Source: Streptococcus mitis SK597
GTDB taxonomy: Bacteria > Bacillota > Bacilli > Lactobacillales > Streptococcaceae
Assembly (NCBI RefSeq): GCF_000148545.1
Contig: NZ_AEDV01000073.1
Location: forward strand, 1-64,000
Direction: 5' to 3'
Length of the DNA: 64,000 bases
Below, piece by piece: positions 1-8,004 of the stretch; position 1 is the first letter of the stretch, and the number at the start of each line of letters is the position of its first letter. Below the pieces are notes generated by a model. That model made no database searches. It saw only the letters and a program-made list of their open reading frames with translations, and was not told where the DNA came from. A program made the position numbers and the translations under genes.

Positions 1-148
1 ATAGTCTAGCAGTTGGTCTGCCTGGCTGATGGCTCGCTCGGGTTGTTGAGTAAAAGGTTTGTTACCGAAAAACTCTAACCACGGCTTGCGAACCTCGTCT
101 TTGCTGGTTTCTCTGTATTTTTTTAATTCCAAGAACGCCATCTTGACC
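1..148 (-). pseudogene. Fragment of a second Rpn-type (PD-(D/E)XK transposase-like) gene
   Basis: These bases match 483-630 of the neighbouring intact Rpn gene almost perfectly (constant offset of 482) and encode the same internal peptide around KMAFLELKKY. The match stops abruptly at 148, and the fragment runs off the left edge. No start is present, so it is the 5'-truncated remains of a tandem copy, or the far part of a copy rearranged by recombination. The rest of that copy lies outside the window. Confidence 0.8.
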
Positions 149-161
149 GTTAGTACTAGTC

Positions 162-1133
162 TTACAACAAGGCATCAAACTCAGCGACAGTCATGCCTAA
201 TTGCTCACTTGCAACCTCAGATGTCAGGATACCTTGACGGACCATATCTAGGAAGGCAAAGAGTTTTCCTTCTTCCCTTCCTTCAACTTTCCCGCGCTCC
301 AATCCCTGTTCAACTCCCTCAGCTCGTCCACGCTCTAAACCCTCTGCGCGACCGCGTTCAAGACCTCTCTCTAAACCTTTTTCTTCAGCTTGTTCCAAGG
401 CATAGTCCTGTGCCAACAAGGCTTGTTCTTCTCGCATACGTAGTTGGCTAAACATCTTCCTGTCCTCCTCGGACCAGCTCTTATAGTCCAGCAGTTGGTC
501 TGCTTGGCTGATGGCTCGCTCGGGTTCTTGGGTAAAGGGCTTATTACCAAAAAACTCTAACCACGGCTTGCGAACCTCATCTTTGCTGGTTTCTCTGTAT
601 TTTTTTAATTCCAAGAACGCCATCTTGACCAAATGGTTTTCTTGTCCATTAGTTGTGATGGTTAAGGCTTCACCTTTCGTGTCCTCTCGCATACTAAAGC
701 TATGAAAAGCCAAGTCATCTGAGAAATAATTACTATCCACAATAGCGATTGCGTAAACAGGTGCGATGTGTTTATAACTCTGGTGTGTATCACCTTCTCG
801 TTGGCGAATTTTTTCGAGGTTTTGATTAACCTGACTGCATAGGTAAGCCCAAAGGCGATTGATGAAAAAATTCTGATGATGCACCTGAATCTCAATAATT
901 ACTTGCGTTCCATTATCTAGTTCAGCTAAAACATCTATACTGGTATAGAAATCCTGTGCCGAGTAGGGCATGGAAGGCAAGACATGAATATTACTTCCCT
1001 CCAAAATAGTTACATTTTTGGCTGGTAAGTCCAGCATATCGCGAATAAATTGACAAGTGATTTCTGGATTGCTAAAAATCTTCTTAGCAACCAAGTCATT
1101 AGTTGGGCTAATGCCCGGATGTCTTAGAATCAT
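162..1133 (-). CDS. Rpn family recombination-promoting nuclease / PD-(D/E)XK transposase-like protein
   Basis: 323 aa. The N-terminal 230 residues have the Rpn/YhgA layout: an early TNDLVAKKIF block, then the catalytic-type pattern D67 (SIDVLAEL) and E81-x-Q83 (IIEIQV). The C-terminus is a charged repeat of ERG/AEG units (about residues 245-290), typical of Rpn proteins, where a repeat tract varies in copy number. Rpn proteins are DNA nucleases that raise RecA-independent recombination; some act in phage defence. The gene stands alone, facing away from tRNA-Leu, and a truncated paralogue lies just downstream. The family call is firm; the cellular role here is inferred. Confidence 0.85.
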   Translation of the reverse strand: MILRHPGISPTNDLVAKKIFSNPEITCQFIRDMLDLPAKNVTILEGSNIHVLPSMPYSAQDFYTSIDVLAELDNGTQVIIEIQVHHQNFFINRLWAYLCSQVNQNLEKIRQREGDTHQSYKHIAPVYAIAIVDSNYFSDDLAFHSFSMREDTKGEALTITTNGQENHLVKMAFLELKKYRETSKDEVRKPWLEFFGNKPFTQEPERAISQADQLLDYKSWSEEDRKMFSQLRMREEQALLAQDYALEQAEEKGLERGLERGRAEGLERGRAEGVEQGLERGKVEGREEGKLFAFLDMVRQGILTSEVASEQLGMTVAEFDALL

Positions 1134-1291
1134 CCTTTTCCTCCTTTTATTATACCACAGTTTTAAATCTAGGTTGACTAGATTCTCTGCTTCTATCTAT
1201 TTATTCGGAAAAAATAGAAAGAGTAGAGAAATTTTAAACTATATTATTTATCTGAAAACGAGGGCTGCCCACCACGGATATTATAAATCTG

Positions 1292-1325
1292 ATAAAAAAC
1301 AAAAGAGCTAGCCTAAGCTAACTCT
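1292..1325 (-). terminator. Rho-independent terminator of tRNA-Leu
   Basis: Stem AGAG-x-TAGC / GCTA-x-CTCT at 1304-1325, followed on the minus strand by a T-rich tract (1292-1303), directly downstream of the tRNA. Confidence 0.75.
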
Positions 1326-1332
1326 TATCCTA

Positions 1333-1418
1333 TGCGGAGAGAGGGACTTGAACCCTCACGACCTAAAGCGGTCACAGGATCCTTAGTCCTGCGCGTCTGC
1401 CAATTCCGCCATCCCCGC
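1333..1418 (-). tRNA. tRNA-Leu (anticodon AAG)
   Basis: 86-nt class II tRNA. The acceptor arm GCGGGGA pairs with TCTCCGC; the anticodon stem CAGGA/TCCTG encloses loop CTAAGGA, so the anticodon is AAG (leucine CUU/CUC). A long variable arm and a TTCAAGT T-loop are present. CCA is not encoded. An A34 leucine tRNA suggests inosine modification by TadA, which is established for tRNA-Arg(ACG); extension to this tRNA is inference. It has its own promoter and terminator. Confidence 0.93.
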
Positions 1419-1433
1419 GTCGATTACTTTACT

Positions 1434-1462
1434 AGTATATCAACTTTTGGGATGCTTGTCAA
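1434..1462 (-). promoter_or_regulatory. Promoter of tRNA-Leu
   Basis: On the minus strand, -35 TTGACA (1457-1462), 17-bp spacer, -10 TATACT (1434-1439), 16 bp before the tRNA 5' end. Confidence 0.85.
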
Positions 1463-1498
1463 CACTTTTTTTCAATTTTTTTCATTTCATCAACTAAA

Positions 1499-2074
1499 TT
1501 ACTCTGAAATTTCATTTAGCTTTTCATCTACTAACTTAGCTCCGAGTGTATTTTTGAAATGACCTAGAGCAAATTGATGATTTTCTGGCCAGATGGAAGC
1601 AACGGCTGGTTGAACAATTTCAATGTCATATCCTAGATTATAGGCATCTATAGCTGTATGCAGCACACAGATATCCGTCAAGACACCAGTTAAAATCACT
1701 GTAGAAACGCGACGCTCTCTCAAACGGATATCCAGGTCGGTCCCTGAAAAAGCTGAGTAATGGCGTTTATCCATCCAAAAGACACGACTATCTGAACCAT
1801 GCTCTTGATAAAATGCCCCCAAATCTCCGTATAAATTGCGTCCACTAGTCCCAATCAAATTGTGAGGAGGAAATAGCTTGCTTTCTGGATGGAAACAATC
1901 GTTTTCTTCATGAGCATCGATGGTAAAGAAGATGTAATCTCCGCGTTCAAAAGCTAATCGAGTTACCTTGCTGATGGCATCCGAAATTGCCTGAGCTGGA
2001 GCGCCTGCTGTCAGCTTCCCACTATCAGCAACAAAATCTTCTGTATAGTCAATCGAAATCAAAGCCTTAGTCAT
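1499..2074 (-). CDS. pncA: Isochorismatase-family cysteine hydrolase, probable nicotinamidase
   Basis: 191 aa, usual length for this family. The catalytic triad is visible: Asp in ISIDYTEDF (residue 9), Lys in WMDKRHY and Cys in TDICVLHTA. Metal-binding type residues occur in FTIDAHEEND. Nicotinamidases convert nicotinamide to nicotinate for the NAD salvage pathway in the cytosol. The ATG overlaps the codY stop by one base (TAATG), so the two genes are co-transcribed and translationally coupled. Other isochorismatase-fold amidases look alike, so the substrate is likely, not proven. Confidence 0.8.
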   Translation of the reverse strand: MTKALISIDYTEDFVADSGKLTAGAPAQAISDAISKVTRLAFERGDYIFFTIDAHEENDCFHPESKLFPPHNLIGTSGRNLYGDLGAFYQEHGSDSRVFWMDKRHYSAFSGTDLDIRLRERRVSTVILTGVLTDICVLHTAIDAYNLGYDIEIVQPAVASIWPENHQFALGHFKNTLGAKLVDEKLNEISE

Positions 2075-2862
2075 TAGTAATCTCTTTTCTTCACTTCTTC
2101 AAAAATATCTGAAATCAAGACCTTAAGATAGGTTCCCTTCATTCCAAGTGAGCGACTTTCAATAATCCCTGCAGACTCAAGTTTACGAAGGGCATTGACA
2201 ATCACAGAACGGGTGATTCCGATACGATCTGCAATCACTGATGCAGTCAACTGCCCTTCATTTCCATTTAATTCCCCTAAAATTGCTGAAACAGCACGGA
2301 GTTCGGAGTAAGACAGAGTATTAACCGCCATGGTAACAGCAGTACGGCGACGAATATTTTTCTCATCTTCTTCACGCTGGAAGTTGAGGAGTTGAATCCC
2401 AACAACGGTACTAGCAATCTCAACAAGAATCAAGTCCTCATCTTCGAATTTCTTATCATTACGCCAAATAATCAAAGAACCAAGGCGAATCCCTGATACA
2501 TGAATCGGTGCAATGGTCGTCAAGCCATCTGGAAAATCCGAACGACTCTCTACAGGGAAAATACTCAAATCATGATCAACTGTCAGATTGGCTTCTGTAT
2601 CGTAGATCATGTTCGCACCTTGAATGTAGTCATCTGGGAAAATCTTAGTTTGGAAGAACTGCTCTACACGATCTGTATTGGTTTTGTAACGCATGAAATA
2701 ACCAAGGAGACGCCCCTTGCTATTGACGATACAGGCGTTACAGTCAATAATATCTGCCAATTGACGGGTAATCGCATTGTATGGAAGTTCTTCCTGCAAC
2801 TGCTCCTCCGAGCGCTTCAGGATAGAAGTAATTTTTCTTGTTTTTTCTAATAAATGTGCCAT
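2074..2862 (-). CDS. codY: GTP- and branched-chain-amino-acid-sensing global repressor CodY
   Basis: 262 aa, full length. It begins with the conserved [15 protein letters not shown] helix, then a GAF sensor domain (about 1-155) that binds isoleucine/valine, a linker, and a winged HTH near residues 200-225 ([24 protein letters not shown]). CodY represses amino-acid biosynthesis and transport, competence and other genes when nutrients are plentiful. It heads a two-gene operon with the nicotinamidase. A near-consensus CodY box just upstream of its own promoter points to autoregulation. Confidence 0.97.
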   Translation of the reverse strand: MAHLLEKTRKITSILKRSEEQLQEELPYNAITRQLADIIDCNACIVNSKGRLLGYFMRYKTNTDRVEQFFQTKIFPDDYIQGANMIYDTEANLTVDHDLSIFPVESRSDFPDGLTTIAPIHVSGIRLGSLIIWRNDKKFEDEDLILVEIASTVVGIQLLNFQREEDEKNIRRRTAVTMAVNTLSYSELRAVSAILGELNGNEGQLTASVIADRIGITRSVIVNALRKLESAGIIESRSLGMKGTYLKVLISDIFEEVKKRDY

Positions 2863-2888
2863 TTTTCACCTCGAATTTAATCGCTATC

Positions 2889-2933
2889 ATTATAACATAA
2901 ACAGCTTGAATTTTCAATTATTATCTGAAAATT
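2889..2933 (-). promoter_or_regulatory. codY promoter with CodY box
   Basis: Minus strand: -10 TATAAT (2889-2894) with TGn extension, 17-bp spacer, -35 TTGAAA (2912-2917). Immediately upstream, 2919-2933 reads AATTTTCAGATAATA, which matches the CodY consensus AATTTTCWGAAAATT at 13 of 15 positions. Confidence 0.75.
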
Positions 2934-3110
2934 GCTTATTTAATTGCAATTTAGACTAGCTGAAATATTTTAGAAAAATAGATTTTTATCATTGACAAAC
3001 TAATTTATTTTTAATATTATATTATCATAAGAAGATAGACGGATAATACCTTTCCATTTCACCTATCCTTTGCTATCACCATCTTCTTTCACCCTTGGTC
3101 TCCTTATATA

Positions 3111-3138
3111 AAAAAGCGATTCATTTTGAACCGCTTTT
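3111..3138 (-). terminator. Terminator downstream of the DEAD-box helicase gene
   Basis: Arms AAAAAGCG/CGCTTTTT and TTCA/TGAA form a hairpin with T-runs on both strands, 3 bp after the helicase stop codon. The stretch 2935-3110 upstream of codY holds no further gene; I see nothing else in it. Confidence 0.8.
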
Positions 3139-3140
3139 TC

Positions 3141-4703
3141 TTATTTATCGCCCTTGTTACGAATAACAAAGCCTGTTTGCTTTTCACTTGAAGTATTGCG
3201 TGGTTTTTTATTATCCTTACGATAACGTTTTTCCTTATCAAAACGATCATTGCTACGACTTCCTTTTTTGAAATCATCACGACGACCATTGCCACGGCGA
3301 TTATCACGACGGTCATCTCCACGACGACCTCCCTTAGCTTTACCACCGAAACCATTACCTGATGGTTTAAATGGCAGTGGTTTTTCACGTGCAATCTCCA
3401 CTTCAGGAAGACTATCTGGGTCTTGAACAGTCAGACTCAAGATATACATTGCCAATTCTTCTGGAGTAAATTCGGCAGCTAGCTTACGAGCATCCTTACC
3501 AAATTTCTCAAAGTTGGCACGGATAGTCTCATCTGCAAAATCACGTTCGATTTTCTTAAGAGCCACTTGTTTTTTAGCTTGGAAAGCTTCTTCTGTACTT
3601 GCAGGTTTGAGACCTTTCATACGTTTCTTAGTCAAGTTTTCAATGATTTGGAGGTAACCCATTTCATTAGGTGAAACGAAGGTAATAGACTGACCTGATT
3701 TTCCAGCACGACCTGTACGCCCGATACGATGAACATAACTTTCAGGATCTTGTGGAATATCGTAGTTGTAGACATGGGTCACACCTGAAATATCCAAGCC
3801 ACGCGCTGCAACGTCCGTCGCAACTAGAACATCCAGATTACCGTTTTTAAAATCACGAAGGACACGAAGACGTTTGTTTTGGTCCAAATCACCATGAATT
3901 CCTTCTGCACGGAAGCCACGGATTTTAAGTCCACGAGTCAATTCATCCACACGACGTTTGGTACGACCAAATACGATAGCAAGTTCTGGTTGTTCTACAT
4001 CCATAAGACGAGTCATGGTGGCAAATTTTTCTTGTTCTTTAACACGAATATAGTATTGGTCAACCAATTCTGTTGTCAATTCCTTGGCAGCAATCTTCAC
4101 ATGCTCAGGTTCTTTCATAAACTGAACACCGATACGTTTGATGGCATCTGGCATAGTTGCTGAGAAAAGTAAAGTTTGACGGCTTTCAGGGACACGGGAG
4201 ATGATGGCTTCAATGTCTTCAAGGAAGCCCATGTTGAGCATTTCATCCGCTTCGTCAAGGATGAGGGTTTCAATATCTTGTAATTTCAAGGCCTTGCGTT
4301 TGATCAAGTCCAAAAGACGACCTGGTGTTCCCACCACGATATGGGCACCCGATTTAAGAGCCTTAATTTGTTTTTCAATGCTTGATCCGCCATATACTGA
4401 GCGGACTTTGACTCCCTTACTACGGCCAAAGCGGAAGAGTTCCTCTTGACTTTGGACAGCTAGTTCACGAGTTGGAGCGATGACCAAGGCTTGGATAGTC
4501 GCTTCTTCTGTACGGATTTTTTCAAGGGTTGGCAAGCCAAAAGCTGCGGTTTTCCCTGTACCAGTCTGAGCTTGACCAATAACGTCCTTGCCTTCAAGGG
4601 CCAAGGGAATGGTTTGTTCTTGGATCGGACTGGCTTCTACAAAACCAGCTTTTTCAATCTCTGCTAGCAAATCAGCAGACAAGTTTAATTCATTAAATTT
4701 CAC
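3141..4703 (-). CDS. cshA: DEAD-box ATP-dependent RNA helicase (CshA/DeaD type)
   Basis: 520 aa. Q motif near the N-terminus (FVEASPIQEQTIP), motif I AQTGTGKT, motif II DEAD (in LILDEADEML), motif III SAT, and motif VI HRIGRTGRAG. The C-terminal tail (about 450-520) is rich in Gly, Arg, Lys and Asp, as in cold-shock/degradosome helicases. It unwinds structured RNA during ribosome assembly and mRNA turnover. The start codon is GTG (4703-4701): MKFNELNLS matches the family N-terminus, and the only purine-rich site upstream is weak (AAAGAAGAA). It has its own terminator and is monocistronic. The region 4704-5032 between it and the next gene shows only promoter-like AT-rich DNA. Confidence 0.95.
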   Translation of the reverse strand: MKFNELNLSADLLAEIEKAGFVEASPIQEQTIPLALEGKDVIGQAQTGTGKTAAFGLPTLEKIRTEEATIQALVIAPTRELAVQSQEELFRFGRSKGVKVRSVYGGSSIEKQIKALKSGAHIVVGTPGRLLDLIKRKALKLQDIETLILDEADEMLNMGFLEDIEAIISRVPESRQTLLFSATMPDAIKRIGVQFMKEPEHVKIAAKELTTELVDQYYIRVKEQEKFATMTRLMDVEQPELAIVFGRTKRRVDELTRGLKIRGFRAEGIHGDLDQNKRLRVLRDFKNGNLDVLVATDVAARGLDISGVTHVYNYDIPQDPESYVHRIGRTGRAGKSGQSITFVSPNEMGYLQIIENLTKKRMKGLKPASTEEAFQAKKQVALKKIERDFADETIRANFEKFGKDARKLAAEFTPEELAMYILSLTVQDPDSLPEVEIAREKPLPFKPSGNGFGGKAKGGRRGDDRRDNRRGNGRRDDFKKGSRSNDRFDKEKRYRKDNKKPRNTSSEKQTGFVIRNKGDK

Positions 4704-5032
4704 GTTATTCTTCTTTCTAAAGGTGGTGCGAAGCCACCCTATAGGACTTAGTTTATACTTTTCTTTTTATGACGTATTTTCATATACTGGATATAAAATC
4801 GTGTTGCTTCTTTTCCACAAAAGAAAAGTACTGTTTTCTTTGCAACCTATCTAGTATAACACAAGAGAGAAGCAAAAGATAGCCCAATCCATCGATAAAG
4901 TCATGTAAACGATTTTTCTGAGAAAATAAAGTTAAACTTTCCACTATTTCATAAACTTTTTTAAAGCGTAGCAGAATTGTGCAAAAGTTTTTTTCTTGTG
5001 CTAGAATGAAATTCGAATAGGAGGAACTCTAA

Positions 5033-6349
5033 ATGTTAACTTATGATTTAATCGTTATCGGATTTGGTAAAGCTGGTAAAACACTAGCTGGTAAATTGGC
5101 TTCAGCTGGCAAAAAAGTTGCCCTCATTGAACGTAGCAAAGCTATGTACGGTGGAACTTGTATCAACATCGGATGTATCCCAACTAAAACTTTGCTAGTT
5201 GCTGCTGAGAAAGACTTGTCTTTTGAAGAAGTCATTGCTACCAAAAACACTATCACTGGTCGCCTCAACGGTAAAAACTATGCGACTGTTGCTGGTACAG
5301 GCGTAGATATTTTTGATGCGGAAGCTCACTTCCTTTCAAATAAAGTCATCGAAATCCAAGCTGGTGATGAAAAGAAAGAACTGACTGCTGAAACAATCGT
5401 CATCAACACTGGTGCTGTTTCAAACGTCTTGCCAATCCCTGGACTTGCTACAAGCAAGAACGTTTTTGACTCAACAGGTATCCAAAACTTGGACAAATTG
5501 CCTGAAAAACTTGGAGTCCTTGGTGGTGGAAATATCGGTCTTGAATTTGCTGGCCTTTACAACAAACTTGGAAGCAAGGTCACAGTCCTAGATGCCTTGG
5601 ATACTTTCCTTCCTCGTGCAGAACCTTCCATCGCAGCTCTTGCTAAACAATACATGGAAGAAGATGGCATTGAATTGCTTCAAAATATCCATACTACTGA
5701 AATCAAAAACGACGGTGACCAAGTCCTTGTCGTGACTGAAAACGAAACTTACCGTTTCGATGCCCTTCTCTATGCAACTGGACGCAAACCAAATGTAGAA
5801 CCACTTCAACTTGAAAATACAGATATTGAACTAACTGAACGTGGCGCTATTAAAGTAGACAAACATTGTCAAACAAATGTTCCTGGTGTATTTGCAGTTG
5901 GGGATGTCAACGGTGGCCTTCAATTTACTTACATTTCACTTGATGACTTCCGTGTTGTATACAGCTACCTTGCTGGAGATGGCAGCTACACTCTTGAAGA
6001 CCGTCTCAATGTACCAAACACCATGTTTATCACACCTGCACTTTCACAAGTTGGTTTGACTGAAAGCCAAGCAGCTGATTTGAAACTTTCATACGCCGTT
6101 AAGGAAATCCCTGTTGCTGCTATGCCTCGTGGCCACGTAAACGGAGACCTTCGCGGAGCTTTCAAAGCTGTTGTTAATACTGAAACAAAAGAAATTCTTG
6201 GAGCAAGCATCTTCTCAGAAGGTTCTCAAGAAATCATCAACATCATCACTGTTGCTATGGACAACAAGATTCCTTACACTTACTTCACAAAACAAATCTT
6301 CACTCACCCAACCTTGGCTGAGAACTTGAATGACTTGTTTGCGATTTAA
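5033..6349 (+). CDS. har: Pyridine nucleotide-disulfide flavoprotein, hypothiocyanous acid reductase-like (Har/RclA family)
   Basis: 438 aa. FAD-binding VIGFGKAGKT at the N-terminus, redox-active disulfide GGTCINIGCIPTKT (CxxxxC, about residues 41-46), NAD(P)H-binding GVLGGGNIGLEFAG (about 160-175), second FAD motif FAVGDVNGG, and a C-terminal dimerisation domain ending in THPTLAENLND. The family includes E. coli RclA, mercuric reductases and pneumococcal Har, which reduces hypothiocyanous acid made by host peroxidases. It lacks the extra N- and C-terminal cysteines of true MerA. RBS AGGAGG lies 8 bp before the ATG. A TGCTAGAAT extended -10 precedes it. Function is assigned by family and gene neighbourhood. 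Confidence 0.85.
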   Translation: MLTYDLIVIGFGKAGKTLAGKLASAGKKVALIERSKAMYGGTCINIGCIPTKTLLVAAEKDLSFEEVIATKNTITGRLNGKNYATVAGTGVDIFDAEAHFLSNKVIEIQAGDEKKELTAETIVINTGAVSNVLPIPGLATSKNVFDSTGIQNLDKLPEKLGVLGGGNIGLEFAGLYNKLGSKVTVLDALDTFLPRAEPSIAALAKQYMEEDGIELLQNIHTTEIKNDGDQVLVVTENETYRFDALLYATGRKPNVEPLQLENTDIELTERGAIKVDKHCQTNVPGVFAVGDVNGGLQFTYISLDDFRVVYSYLAGDGSYTLEDRLNVPNTMFITPALSQVGLTESQAADLKLSYAVKEIPVAAMPRGHVNGDLRGAFKAVVNTETKEILGASIFSEGSQEIINIITVAMDNKIPYTYFTKQIFTHPTLAENLNDLFAI

Positions 6350-6370
6350 GTTGAAGTCTCATCTTAACTG

Positions 6371-6393
6371 ACAGCCCTCTTTGGGCTGTTTTT
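6371..6393 (+). terminator. Terminator of the har-like gene
   Basis: Stem ACAGCCC / GGGCTGT with TTTTT, 20 bp after the stop codon. Confidence 0.88.
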
Positions 6394-6435
6394 ACTTCTG
6401 CGAAATCTCAAATCTGTCTTTTCTCTCTTTTATGA

Positions 6436-6464
6436 TATAATGTACACACCTCACTCAGCAGTCC
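6436..6464. other. attL of element E1
   Basis: Core TATAAT (6436-6441), 9-bp spacer, then arm TCACTCAGCAGTCC (6451-6464), the exact reverse complement of the arm at the right end. Sequence left of the core resembles the native murT promoter (TATGATATAAT). Confidence 0.75.
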
Positions 6465-6491
6465 AACAATTAACCAACTCTAGCCCTTAAC

Positions 6492-6519
6492 CCCAGCGAT
6501 TTCAGGTCGTTGGGTTTTT
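6492..6519 (+). terminator. Hairpin terminator just inside the E1 left end
   Basis: Stem CCCAGCGA / TCGTTGGG (one G-T pair) followed by TTTTT. It probably shields the element from host read-through. A near copy in inverted orientation lies at 7382-7408. Confidence 0.7.
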
Positions 6520-6531
6520 GTGAAAAAGTGC

Positions 6532-6560
6532 TTGACTCTTTCCTTACGGAGAGTTATGAT
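6532..6560 (+). promoter_or_regulatory. Promoter of the first E1 gene
   Basis: -35 TTGACT (6532-6537), 17-bp spacer, -10 TATGAT (6555-6560). The spacer is bounded by ACTCT/AGAGT half-sites. The block GAGAGTTATGATGGACA recurs at the promoter at 8418-8446. Confidence 0.75.
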
Positions 6561-6590
6561 GGACACACTAATAAAGCAAAGGAGATTTCT

Positions 6591-6881
6591 ATGGAAAAAT
6601 TCACCAACAGAAATATTCAAAATAATGAGCTTGAACAAGAGCAATTCTCGCTTCAAGACCGCATTCAAAATATCCACAATTTTGAAAACAAAGACACCAC
6701 CCGAGACCAAGAAATTGCTATAGTAGCCAGCATGATTGGCAGAATCCCTACGCTGGAGCGCCAAAACTTAGATAGCCAAGATTTTCACGATATTTCGGTC
6801 TGGACGCTTCAAGAAATGCTTCGGGTGAGTTACGAGTTAGGCAAACTGTCGCAAGAAGCTCCAGTACCCACCGAGCTTTAA
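6591..6881 (+). CDS. Hypothetical protein, first gene of E1
   Basis: 96 aa, acidic, no membrane segment or recognised domain. ATG 6591 is chosen because AAAGGAG lies 6 bp upstream and a consensus-like promoter ends at 6560; longer in-frame extension would overlap that promoter. The C-terminal half (SMIGRIPTLERQNLDSQDFHDISVWTLQ and following) is predicted helical. A degraded ORF follows directly. Function unknown; position at the element end suggests an accessory or regulatory gene. Confidence 0.65.
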   Translation: MEKFTNRNIQNNELEQEQFSLQDRIQNIHNFENKDTTRDQEIAIVASMIGRIPTLERQNLDSQDFHDISVWTLQEMLRVSYELGKLSQEAPVPTEL

Positions 6882-7255
6882 ATTGGCAACAAAGCAAAAC
6901 TAAAAGCCTTCGAAAATTTTGACTACTACTGGAGAGATATGATTCAGCCAAATTTCAAAATTTTCTACCACCCAAACTCCTCCAAATTGAAACAGTTCAC
7001 CTTACAAGTTTCGAAGAATTACACTGTTATACGGTGGAGGATGTGTTTTTAATCCTCGTTTTCGAAGTGCAACTCCCCATCACGGACGAATATTCTTGGA
7101 TTTATGCTTGCCGTTTTCTTAATCCTGAGCGTGCCAAAAAATATTATACTGCTTGTTATAGAACGGAAGATTTGGACGATTTTGCCGTTTGGAATTGCAA
7201 ATTACAGAAAGAAAAGGTCGAAGTTTTAAACATTGAGCTACAAAGCCAAGTTTAA
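6882..7255 (+). pseudogene. Frameshifted E1 gene of unknown function
   Basis: Coding-like sequence changes frame. One frame (from 6882) reads KAFENFDYYWRDMIQPNFK. From about 6950 a second frame takes over (FQNFLPPKLLQIETVHLTS, then ITDEYSWIYACRFLNPERAK) and runs to the stop at 7255. No good start with an RBS exists for the second frame alone (only GTG 7034, mid-domain). The simplest reading is a single gene of roughly 110-120 codons broken by an indel near 6950-6990 and lacking a clear start. No family recognised. Confidence 0.45.
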
Positions 7256-7290
7256 TTTTAGTTATTTTAACGCTTTTTTCAACAAAACTG

Positions 7291-7319
7291 TTGACACAAT
7301 TACTTAAAGTCTGTATAAT
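7291..7319 (+). promoter_or_regulatory. Consensus promoter without a downstream ORF
   Basis: -35 TTGACA (7291-7296), exactly 17 bp, -10 TATAAT (7314-7319). No coding region follows on this strand before the terminator at 7484-7509, so it probably drives an RNA. Confidence 0.85.
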
Positions 7320-7381
7320 AGATTAAGTTATCTCAGATAGCTATAAAATATATGCTTTTGAGATAAAGAAAAAAAGAAAAA

Positions 7382-7408
7382 CCCAACGATACTTGCTCTA
7401 CCGCTGGG
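7382..7408 (-). terminator. Minus-strand terminator-like hairpin
   Basis: Read on the minus strand: CCCAGCG, loop, CGTTGGG followed by a T-rich tract. It is an inverted near-copy of the hairpin at 6492-6519 and lies downstream of the minus-strand gene 7494-7817. Confidence 0.55.
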
Positions 7409-7483
7409 AAGAAGATTTCTTATTTTTAGTTATCAGACTTATAGTTAACCAACAAGAGAACGATAAGACTGATTTGCATTAGC

Positions 7484-7509
7484 TTCACCACTATTAGTGG
7501 TGATTTTTT
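7484..7509 (+). terminator. Terminator of the candidate small RNA
   Basis: Stem TCACCAC / GTGGTGA (loop TATTA) followed by six T residues. Confidence 0.8.
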
Positions 7510-7817
7510 CTTTCATATTTTGGCGAGGCTTTATTTTTAGGTTTAAGGTAGTTGTTTTCCCTCCCAGTCCAAGCAAATATAATCCCATCTAAGTTTCTGG
7601 ATTTTTTGTCAGAATTAAGAATGGCGTGTATGCTATATGAAATAATAGAAATAGCTATAATAATCCCTACAACTATCACAACAAGATTCCAAAAAGGCAT
7701 TGGCTGAATAAAACTACACACGCTCCCAGTTCCTCCAGCACCTATAAGCATTGAAATTAAATTTATCCTTTTTTCTGTCCCATCCTCACTTTCATTAAAA
7801 ATGTGTTGGTTAGACAA
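7494..7817 (-). CDS. Small hypothetical membrane protein
   Basis: 107 aa if the TTG at 7817 is used; no clear RBS is present and an internal ATG (residue 23) is an alternative. Two hydrophobic stretches, about residues 20-38 (LISMLIGAGGTGSVC) and 42-68 (FWNLVVIVVGIIIAISIISY), are followed by a basic tail. No family recognised. It is flanked by terminator hairpins on its downstream side. Existence is moderately supported by composition and context. Confidence 0.5.
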   Translation of the reverse strand: MSNQHIFNESEDGTEKRINLISMLIGAGGTGSVCSFIQPMPFWNLVVIVVGIIIAISIISYSIHAILNSDKKSRNLDGIIFAWTGRENNYLKPKNKASPKYERKNHH

Positions 7818-7961
7818 AACAAGAAATCTTCGGTGTTACTAATATAAACCATATTCTTACACTTTGTCAATAGTAGTATATTATTTGTAACTGTTTTTAA
7901 TTTTTCTGACATTTTTACACTGTATTAAAAAATTTTCTTTATATTTTCAATTCGAAACAAA

Positions 7962-7985
7962 CACCCCAGTCGCAAAACTGGGGTG
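7962..7985 (-). terminator. Terminator downstream of gene 8005-8382
   Basis: Perfect 9-bp stem CACCCCAGT / ACTGGGGTG with a short loop, followed on the minus strand by TTTGTTT. Confidence 0.7.
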
Positions 7986-8004
7986 ATTTTGTCGTAAATT
8001 TCAG

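Larger units (their letters stand above)
7326..7509 (+). ncRNA. Candidate small RNA of E1 (about 180 nt)
   Basis: It starts about 7 bp after a perfect consensus promoter and ends at an intrinsic terminator, with no ORF longer than a few codons inside. It contains AAACCCAACGAT, complementary to the loop-proximal side of the terminator hairpin at 6507-6519. Its 3' end overlaps the end of the minus-strand gene at 7494-7817. Transcription has not been shown; size and function are inference. Confidence 0.5.

Noticed and set aside
3104..3394. 96-aa minus-strand ORF overlapping the helicase tail
   Set aside because: It is the Arg/Gly-rich repeat region of the helicase gene read in another frame.
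7291..7509. CRISPR or tracrRNA-like locus
   Set aside because: No repeat-spacer array and no Cas genes anywhere in the window.
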